DNA from: VBDM01 sp964430565
Lineage (GTDB): Bacteria; Pseudomonadota; Gammaproteobacteria; Burkholderiales; SG8-39
Direction: 5' to 3'
Assembly: GCA_964430565.1 (NCBI GenBank)
Contig: CAYSFD010000019.1
Span: 140,583-204,582 of the forward strand
DNA: 64,000 nucleotides
Of this stretch, positions 58,420-64,000 are shown piece by piece. Position 1 is the first letter of the stretch, and each line of letters begins with the position of its first letter. The translations under genes and the position numbers were made by a program. Under the pieces are notes generated by a model that saw nothing but the letters and a program-made list of their open reading frames with translations, searched no databases and was not told the DNA's origin.

Positions 58420-59916
58420 TCAGTCCGTCAGCGCCCGTCCCCAACCCCTCGCCCGCTCCAGCGCTCGCTTCCACTCCTGCATCCGCCGCTCCGCGTCCTC
58501 GCGCTTCATCCTGGGCTCGAAGCGCTTCGCTACTTTCCATTGCTTCGCGATTTCCTCGCGGCTCGCCCATACGCCGGCGGCCAATCCAGCGAGATAAGCC
58601 GCCCCAAGCGCCGTGGTCTCTAAAACCCTCGGGCGCACGACGGGAATACCGAGCAGATCGGATTGAAATTGCATGAGCAAATCGTTCGCCGCGGCACCGC
58701 CGTCGACGCGCAGTTCCTTCGAGTTCACACCCGAGTCCTGCTCCATCGCGTGCAACAGTTCCGCGGATTGAAAAGCGATCGATTCCAAAGCCGCGCGCGC
58801 GATGTGGCCGGCGTTCGAACCGCGCGTGAGGCCGACGATCGTCCCGCGCGCGTACGGGTCCCAGTGCGGCGCGCCCAAGCCCGCGAAACCCGGTACGAAG
58901 TAGACGCCGCCCGAGTCGGGCACGCTCGCGGCGAGTTTTTCCACGTCCACCGATCGTTTGATGAGGCGCAGGCCGTCGCGCAGCCACTGCACTACCGCCC
59001 CGCCGATGAAGACGCTCCCCTCGAGCGCGAACTGCCTGATCGGAGCTTCCGCGGCGCGGGTGGTGACGAGGCCGCTCTTCGACTCGATCGCCTCGCTCCC
59101 CGTGTTGAGCAGGAGAAAACACCCGGTGCCGTAGGTGTTCTTCGCCATCCCCGCCTCGTGGCAGGCCTGGCCGAAGAGCGCAGCCTGCTGGTCGCCGGCG
59201 ATTCCCGCGATCGGAACTTCCGCGCCGAGCATCTTCTTCGCGGTCGTTCCGTACAGGTGCGAGGAGGGCAGGACCTCGGGCAGCATCGCGCGCGGCACGC
59301 CGAAGATCTGGAGCAGTTCCCCGTCCCACTCGCCGCGGTGGATGTCGTAGAGCTGGGTGCGCGAGGCATTCGACGGATCGGTGAGATGCAGCCTTCCGGC
59401 GGTGAGCTTCCACACGAGCCATGTATCGATGGTGCCGAAGAGCAGCTCGCCTTTGTCCGCGCGCCCCTTGAGCCCCGGGACGTTCGCGAGCAGCCACTCG
59501 AGCTTGGTCGCGGAAAAATAAGGATCGATCACGAGGCCCGTCTTCGCGCGGATCGGTTCGGCGAGGCCTTCCTTCACCAGCAGCTCGCAGCGATCGGCGG
59601 TGCGCCGGTCCTGCCAGACGATGGCGCGGTGCATGGGCTTGCCCGTGCGGCGGTCCCAGACGACCACCGTTTCTCTCTGGTTGGTGATGCCGATCGCGGC
59701 AAGGCGCGAAGGCGCAAGGCGCGCTTTCCTGAGCGCCGAGCGCGCGCAGGCGAGCTGCGAGCGAAAAATCTCCTCGGCGTCGTGCTCGACCCAGCCGGGC
59801 TCGGGGAAGAACTGCCGGAACTCGCGCTGCGCGATCGAAACCGGCGTGCCTCGCTCGTCGAACACGATGGCGCGCGAGCTGGTAGTTCCCTGGTCGAGGG
59901 CCAGAACGTAGCGCAT
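58420..59916 (-). CDS. glpK: Glycerol kinase
   Basis: A 498-residue FGGY kinase that phosphorylates glycerol to sn-glycerol 3-phosphate. Motifs: LALDQGTTSSRA, the N-terminal QFFPEPGWVEHD, TNQRETVVVWDRRTG, GIAGDQQAALFGQ, FVPGFAGLGAPHWDPYARG and LRVDGGAAAND. ATG 59916 is chosen because the ATP-binding strand begins there. It is 36 bases downstream of gpsA; neither glpF nor glpD is nearby. Confidence 0.95.
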   Translation of the reverse strand: MRYVLALDQGTTSSRAIVFDERGTPVSIAQREFRQFFPEPGWVEHDAEEIFRSQLACARSALRKARLAPSRLAAIGITNQRETVVVWDRRTGKPMHRAIVWQDRRTADRCELLVKEGLAEPIRAKTGLVIDPYFSATKLEWLLANVPGLKGRADKGELLFGTIDTWLVWKLTAGRLHLTDPSNASRTQLYDIHRGEWDGELLQIFGVPRAMLPEVLPSSHLYGTTAKKMLGAEVPIAGIAGDQQAALFGQACHEAGMAKNTYGTGCFLLLNTGSEAIESKSGLVTTRAAEAPIRQFALEGSVFIGGAVVQWLRDGLRLIKRSVDVEKLAASVPDSGGVYFVPGFAGLGAPHWDPYARGTIVGLTRGSNAGHIARAALESIAFQSAELLHAMEQDSGVNSKELRVDGGAAANDLLMQFQSDLLGIPVVRPRVLETTALGAAYLAGLAAGVWASREEIAKQWKVAKRFEPRMKREDAERRMQEWKRALERARGWGRALTD

Positions 59917-59952
59917 GGAAAATTCTAGCAGGGGCGGGGCCGGCACCCGCTT

Positions 59953-60954
59953 TCAGTCGGCGGGACGATCGAAACGGTAAGGGTGGGCGAGCAGGCGCGC
60001 GATCGTTGCGTCGAGATCTGCCCCGTGGTTGAGCACCTGGTCCACGGCCTCGGCGATCGGCATGTCCACCCCAAGGCGCCTTGCCAGCGCGGCGACGGCT
60101 TCCGCAGAGAGGGCTCCTTCGGTGACCTCCTTGCGCGCTGCGAGGACGTCGTGGAGTTTCCTGCCTTCACCGAGCGCGACGCCGAGCGAGGTGTTGCGCG
60201 ACTGCATGCTGTTGCAGGTGAGCACGAGGTCGCCCACGCCGCAGAGGCCCATGAAGGTCTCCATCCTGGCGCCCTTGGCGATGCCCAGTCGCGTCGCCTC
60301 GGCGAGGCCCCGCGTGATGATTGTGGCCCGGGCATTCTCGCCCAGCCTCTTTCCCTGGACGATCCCGGCGGCGATGGCGAGAACGTTCTTCATCACGCCG
60401 CCGATCGCCGCGCCGGTCACATCGTCCGAAAGGTAGGTGCGAAAACGCGGCGTGCCGATCGCGCCCGCCAGCGTCTCGCCCACCGCTTCGTCGGCGCAGG
60501 CAAGCGTGACCCCGCAGGGCAGGTCGAGCGCGATCTCGCGCGCAAAGGACGGGCCCGACAGGACCGCGATCTTCGCGCGGGGCAGCGTCTCGGCGAGCAC
60601 TTCGGGCATCAGCGCGCAACTGCCGCGCTCGACGCCTTTCGAGCAGCTCACCACGGGGACGCCCCGCTCGAGGACCGGGCGCAACTGCGCCGTCACGGCG
60701 CGCATGTGCTGCGCGGGCGGCGCGAGCAGCAGGAAATCCGCGCCGCCGGCCGCCGAAGCGAGGTCGTTGGTCGCGACGATCCCTGGAACGAGCTGCACCC
60801 CGCCGAGGAAAAGCGCATTCATTCCCTGCCCGTTGATCGATTCGGCGACCTCGGGCTCGCGCGCCCAGATGACGGTTTCGTGACCCGACCGGCGGATGAC
60901 GCACGCCATCGCGGTGCCGAACGCCCCGCCCCCGATGATTCCCACTCGCGCCAT
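59953..60954 (-). CDS. gpsA: NAD(P)-dependent glycerol-3-phosphate dehydrogenase
   Basis: A 333-residue GpsA that interconverts dihydroxyacetone phosphate and sn-glycerol 3-phosphate. Motifs: VGIIGGGAFGTAMA, SCSKGVERG, VLSGPSFAREIA, GGVMKNVLAIAAGI with the catalytic Lys, and GLCGVGDLVLTC. It provides the phospholipid backbone and, placed with glpK, could also link glycerol to glycolysis. Confidence 0.95.
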   Translation of the reverse strand: MARVGIIGGGAFGTAMACVIRRSGHETVIWAREPEVAESINGQGMNALFLGGVQLVPGIVATNDLASAAGGADFLLLAPPAQHMRAVTAQLRPVLERGVPVVSCSKGVERGSCALMPEVLAETLPRAKIAVLSGPSFAREIALDLPCGVTLACADEAVGETLAGAIGTPRFRTYLSDDVTGAAIGGVMKNVLAIAAGIVQGKRLGENARATIITRGLAEATRLGIAKGARMETFMGLCGVGDLVLTCNSMQSRNTSLGVALGEGRKLHDVLAARKEVTEGALSAEAVAALARRLGVDMPIAEAVDQVLNHGADLDATIARLLAHPYRFDRPAD

Positions 60955-60987
60955 CGACGCATGCTGCCCGGACAGTCCGGGTCCCTA

Positions 60988-61001
60988 TTGACCTAAATCA
61001 A
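60988..61001. promoter_or_regulatory. FNR/Anr-type operator upstream of the ABC binding-protein gene
   Basis: TTGAC-CTAA-ATCAA matches TTGAT-N4-ATCAA at nine of ten defined positions. It is in the divergent gap between gpsA and the binding-protein gene. It is 66 bases before the ATG at 61067 and only 34 before the gpsA start, so it more likely activates the rightward genes. The -10 is weak (AACATT at 61024-61029). Confidence 0.5.
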
Positions 61002-61066
61002 GCCAGGCCCTACGCTCGCGTCCAACATTGGGGGCGTCGGTTTCTTTGCCTGAAAGGAGAAATGCC

Positions 61067-62185
61067 ATGGTTCGATACCTGAATTGGGTTGCAGCGGCCC
61101 TAGCGGGGATGATAGCCGCACATCCGGTCGCCGCGCAGCAAATCGAGAACGAGCTGGTCCTGATTACGCCGGTCGCGAGGACCCTGACCGACCCGGCGCT
61201 GGCGGATTTCGCCAAGTACGCCAAGGAAAGATGGAACATCAACGTGAAAACGAGCGCCCTGGCCGCCGGCACGCCGGTGGCCTACGGCCGCATCGTCGAG
61301 TGGAAGGGCCGGCCCGACGCCGATATCTTCTGGGGCGGCGAGAGCGCGTTGTTCGACAAGCTCGCCGAGCAGAACCTGCTGGCGAAGCTGAATCTGCCGA
61401 AGGACGTGGTTGACTCGATTCCGGAGAGCATCGGCAAGCCCAAGCCCATTCCGCTGAAGGACCCGAAGGGATTCTGGATCGGCACCGTGCTCGAGCCCTA
61501 CGGCCTGGTGTATAACCCGAAACTGTTCGCGCGTCTCGGGGTGCCGGAGCCCAAGGACTGGGACGACCTGCTGCACCCCAAGCTGAAGGGCAACGTGGCG
61601 CAATGCGCGCCGACGCGCTCCTCCAGCAGCCACGCAACCTACGAGGTGATCCTCCAGCGCGACGGGGACGAGAAGGGCTGGGCGTGGCTGAAGCGCCTGG
61701 CGGGAAATACGGGGATTTTCACGGCGCGCAGCCGTGACGTGCCGTCGGTGGTGGCGAGGGGCGAGTTCGCGGCGGGGTTCGCGGTGCCGAGCTACATGGC
61801 GTTCGAGGATCGCTTAGCCGGCTACGAAATCAAGTTCGTGGCGCCGAAAACCGCATGGATCACGCCCGAGCCGATCGCCATCATCGCGGGCTCCAGGAAT
61901 CCCAAGGCGGCGCGCGCGTTCATCGAGTACATGCTGTCGGAGCGCGGGCAGCGGATGGCGATGGAGCGGGGCGTGTTTCCGATCACGCCCAAGTACCGCG
62001 TCCAAGGCAAGCCGGGCTCCCAGGCGGAGATGGCCGTCGAATTCACCGGCGGCATGCGCTCCTATTTCGACGTCGAGGTGGTCAATATCTACGACGATGA
62101 CGTCGCCCAAAAACGCTACGAACTGGTCAACTCGCAGTACCGCAAGGAAATCGAGTCCGTCGCGGAAGAGCTGAAGAGGAAATAG
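61067..62185 (+). CDS. ABC transporter periplasmic binding protein (FbpA/AfuA-like)
   Basis: A 372-residue protein with a signal peptide (1-25, ending VAAQ) and a type II binding fold. Typical features are GRPDADIFWGGESALFDKL, GTVLEPYGLVYNPKL, the hinge around ARSRDVPSVVARGEFAAGFAVPSY and PIAIIAGSRNPKAARAFIEYML. This group binds ferric iron, phosphonates or polyols; ligand residues could not be assigned. ATG 61067 follows AAGGAG. The cognate ATPase follows by 32 bases. Confidence 0.88.
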   Translation: MVRYLNWVAAALAGMIAAHPVAAQQIENELVLITPVARTLTDPALADFAKYAKERWNINVKTSALAAGTPVAYGRIVEWKGRPDADIFWGGESALFDKLAEQNLLAKLNLPKDVVDSIPESIGKPKPIPLKDPKGFWIGTVLEPYGLVYNPKLFARLGVPEPKDWDDLLHPKLKGNVAQCAPTRSSSSHATYEVILQRDGDEKGWAWLKRLAGNTGIFTARSRDVPSVVARGEFAAGFAVPSYMAFEDRLAGYEIKFVAPKTAWITPEPIAIIAGSRNPKAARAFIEYMLSERGQRMAMERGVFPITPKYRVQGKPGSQAEMAVEFTGGMRSYFDVEVVNIYDDDVAQKRYELVNSQYRKEIESVAEELKRK

Positions 62186-62217
62186 GCAGCGACCTTCAGC
62201 CGCCGGCCTGAAGTCAC

Positions 62218-63303
62218 GTGCGCATTTCGGTCGCGAACCTCACGAAACGTTTCGGGCCGCTGGCGGTGGTCAGCGAGGTCAGCCTCTCGATCGAGGAAGG
62301 GGAACTTTTCACCCTCCTCGGGCCCTCGGGGTGCGGCAAGACCACGCTGCTCCGCCTCATCGCCGGTTTCTACGCCCCCGACGGGGGGGAGATCCGCTTC
62401 GACGACCGCGTGGTCAACGCCGTGCCCCCGCACGAGCGCGGCATCGGCATGGTGTTCCAGAACTATGCTCTCTTCCCGCACATGACGGTGAACGAGAACC
62501 TGGCATTTCCCCTCGAGGTCCGCAGCGTGAGCAAGGTGGATATAGAAGAGCGGGTGAAGCGGGTACTCCACATGGTGGAGTTGCCGGCGTTCGGCAACCG
62601 CCGGCCAGCCCAGCTATCGGGGGGTCAGCAGCAGCGGATTGCGGTGGCGCGCGCGCTTGTTTTCGATCCCGATCTCGTCCTCATGGACGAACCTCTGGGC
62701 GCGCTGGACAAGCAGCTGCGCGAGCAGATGCAATACGAGATAAAACATCTGCATGAACAGCTGGCGATTACCGTTTTCTATGTCACGCACGATCAGGGTG
62801 AAGCTCTCACCATGTCCGACCGCATCGCGGTATTCAAGGATGGTGTCGTGCAACAGCTTTCCGCGCCCGCCGAGCTCTACGAACGGCCGCAGAACTCCTT
62901 TGTCGCCCAGTTCATAGGCGAGAACAATCGCCTGAAAGGCACTGTGCAGGAGATGGCAGGTAACGGATCGTGCACGGTGAGGCTCGGCACCGGTGACCTC
63001 ATCAGCGCCTCGGCGATCAACATCGCCGGCAAAGGCAAACGTACGCTTCTGTCGCTTCGCCCCGAACGGGTGATTGTCAACCCGGCCAAGGGCAAGCTCG
63101 CCAACGTCCTCGATGGCCGTATCGAGGAGCTCATCTATCTCGGTGATCACATCCGCGCGCGGCTTTCCGTCGCCGGCCATCCCGATTTCATCGTCAAGGT
63201 GCCCAACAGCACCGGACTCGGTGCCTTCAGGGAGGGGGTGACAGTCAAGGTCGGCTGGTCGGCCGAAGACTGCCGCGCGCTCGACCACATTGATGTTCAT
63301 TGA
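62218..63303 (+). CDS. ABC transporter ATPase (PotA/FbpC type, with TOBE domain)
   Basis: A 361-residue ATPase. Walker A GPSGCGKTT, Q-loop FQNYALFPHM, signature LSGGQQQRIAVARAL, Walker B LVLMDEPLGALD and H-loop YVTHDQGEALT are complete. A C-terminal TOBE domain (about 285-355) follows. It starts at GTG 62218. No permease is encoded next to it in the window; the DUF1194 gene comes 64 bases later on. Confidence 0.9.
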   Translation: MRISVANLTKRFGPLAVVSEVSLSIEEGELFTLLGPSGCGKTTLLRLIAGFYAPDGGEIRFDDRVVNAVPPHERGIGMVFQNYALFPHMTVNENLAFPLEVRSVSKVDIEERVKRVLHMVELPAFGNRRPAQLSGGQQQRIAVARALVFDPDLVLMDEPLGALDKQLREQMQYEIKHLHEQLAITVFYVTHDQGEALTMSDRIAVFKDGVVQQLSAPAELYERPQNSFVAQFIGENNRLKGTVQEMAGNGSCTVRLGTGDLISASAINIAGKGKRTLLSLRPERVIVNPAKGKLANVLDGRIEELIYLGDHIRARLSVAGHPDFIVKVPNSTGLGAFREGVTVKVGWSAEDCRALDHIDVH

Positions 63304-63367
63304 GCCGCTGAAATTGCGGATGCCGCGAGGAACTTGACGGCGGTTGCAGCGCACGTGACAGTGCCCC

Positions 63368-64000
63368 ATGTGCGGCGCTGGAGGCTGTTACTTCAAAGGC
63401 GGATCGGCCATTCTGTGGGCGACGTCAGTCATGCTTGCCGGGACGATACTGCTTGCCGGATTGCGTGCGCTCCCGGCCGCCGGGGCCGAGGCTGATCTCG
63501 ACGTCGATCTGGTGCTGGTGCTGGCCGTCGATTGCTCTTTCAGCGTCGATGCCACCGAATTCCGCCTGCAGATGCAAGGCCTCGGCCAGGCTTTTCGGCG
63601 GCCGGAAATTCACGATGCGATCGCCGATGGCGCTGCCGGCAAGGTGGTGGTTTCGGTGTTCCAGTGGTCGGATGACCGCAGCCAGTTGATTGTCGTGCCG
63701 TGGACCGTCATCGACGGACCGCAGTCGGCGCTGGCCCTGGCCGACGTTCTCGAAACCATGCCGCGGCGGCTGGCCGAAGGCGGCACATCGATTTCGAGCG
63801 CCATGCGCTTTGCGGCCGCGATGCTCGAAACCGCGCCGTTCACGACGCCGCGGCGGATAATGGATATCTCCTCCGATGGCCGCAACAACATCGGTATCGC
63901 GACCGACCTGGTGCGCAACGAGATCGCCAGGCGCAACATCACCATCAACGGCCTCGTCATCGTCAATGAATGGCCGACTCTCGATATATATCTCGAACAG
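63368..64000 (+). CDS. DUF1194 von Willebrand-like protein, cut by the window edge
   Basis: The frame is open from ATG 63368 to the last base (211 codons shown). A signal peptide or anchor (about residues 12-37, ending AAGA) is followed by a VWA-like domain with the MIDAS motif DCSFSVD, then SVFQWSDDRSQ, GGTSISSAM and DISSDGRNN. This matches DUF1194, most often seen in alphaproteobacteria. The start has no clear ribosome site; the in-frame ATG at 63431 is an alternative. The function of the family is unknown. Confidence 0.8.
   Translation, partial: MCGAGGCYFKGGSAILWATSVMLAGTILLAGLRALPAAGAEADLDVDLVLVLAVDCSFSVDATEFRLQMQGLGQAFRRPEIHDAIADGAAGKVVVSVFQWSDDRSQLIVVPWTVIDGPQSALALADVLETMPRRLAEGGTSISSAMRFAAAMLETAPFTTPRRIMDISSDGRNNIGIATDLVRNEIARRNITINGLVIVNEWPTLDIYLEQ

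Noticed and set aside
1..64000. tRNA, rRNA, CRISPR, insertion-sequence and phage signatures
   Set aside because: I looked for tRNA-like T-loops, transposase motifs, integrases and regularly spaced repeats and saw none; a tool-based search could still find short elements.

Overview
The window looks like chromosomal DNA of a GC-rich betaproteobacterium. The evidence is the split PntAA/PntAB/PntB transhydrogenase, the birA-coaX-SPOR cluster, the rsmI / lpoA-yraN-diaA(gmhA)-dolP neighbourhood, glnE, a YhdP/AsmA-like giant protein next to tldD, heptose-LPS genes and a type-A-like RNase P RNA. I saw no rRNA, tRNA, CRISPR array or insertion sequence. Almost every base is coding and many genes overlap by ATGA or TTGA.

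Layout. 0-10.9 kb: a tight rightward operon that opens with a signalling trio: a class III adenylate cyclase with ATPase and TPR modules, a response regulator fused to a flavin oxidoreductase that contains no cysteine, and a cyclic-nucleotide-binding histidine kinase. It continues with a DUF3307 membrane protein, an ABC exporter, an osmoprotectant-type binding-protein/permease fusion and an exported deaminase. 10.9-17.7 kb: a cupin, the pnt operon, a LutC protein, a small coiled-coil protein behind an FNR-type box, an OmpA-domain protein and an ion-transporter-superfamily carrier. 18-25.8 kb: a TRAP transporter (binding protein, strong terminator, then the two membrane subunits) followed without gaps by an amidase, a 2-hydroxyacid dehydrogenase, an NTF2-like protein and a YheT-type hydrolase; this reads as one uptake-and-catabolism unit. 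25.8-38.8 kb: mostly housekeeping (phosphomannomutase/phosphoglucomutase, GDPD, a candidate small RNA, birA-coaX-SPOR, rfaE2, glutathione peroxidase, the dolP-gmhA-yraN-lpoA/rsmI cluster, pyrC, rnpB, cbiX).

38.9-43.6 kb looks like a block of foreign DNA. It holds four Comamonadaceae-like genes (zinc-free MDR reductase, AidB-like acyl-CoA dehydrogenase, GST-like protein, SDR) between two gene remnants, just beside waaF. 43.7-64 kb returns to the host style: waaF, a zinc-finger protein, ilvE, outer-membrane and lipoprotein genes, glnE, yhdP, a nitrilase-family amidase, tldD with a stray second copy of its 3' end, glpK-gpsA, and an ABC binding protein plus ATPase behind another FNR-type box. A DUF1194 protein runs off the right edge.

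The strongest candidates for unusual biology are the cyclase / cysteine-free RR-oxidoreductase / cNMP-kinase trio, the structured small RNA at 28.66-28.77 kb, three FNR-like sites placed at class II distance from their putative starts, and the foreign block at 38.9-43.6 kb.
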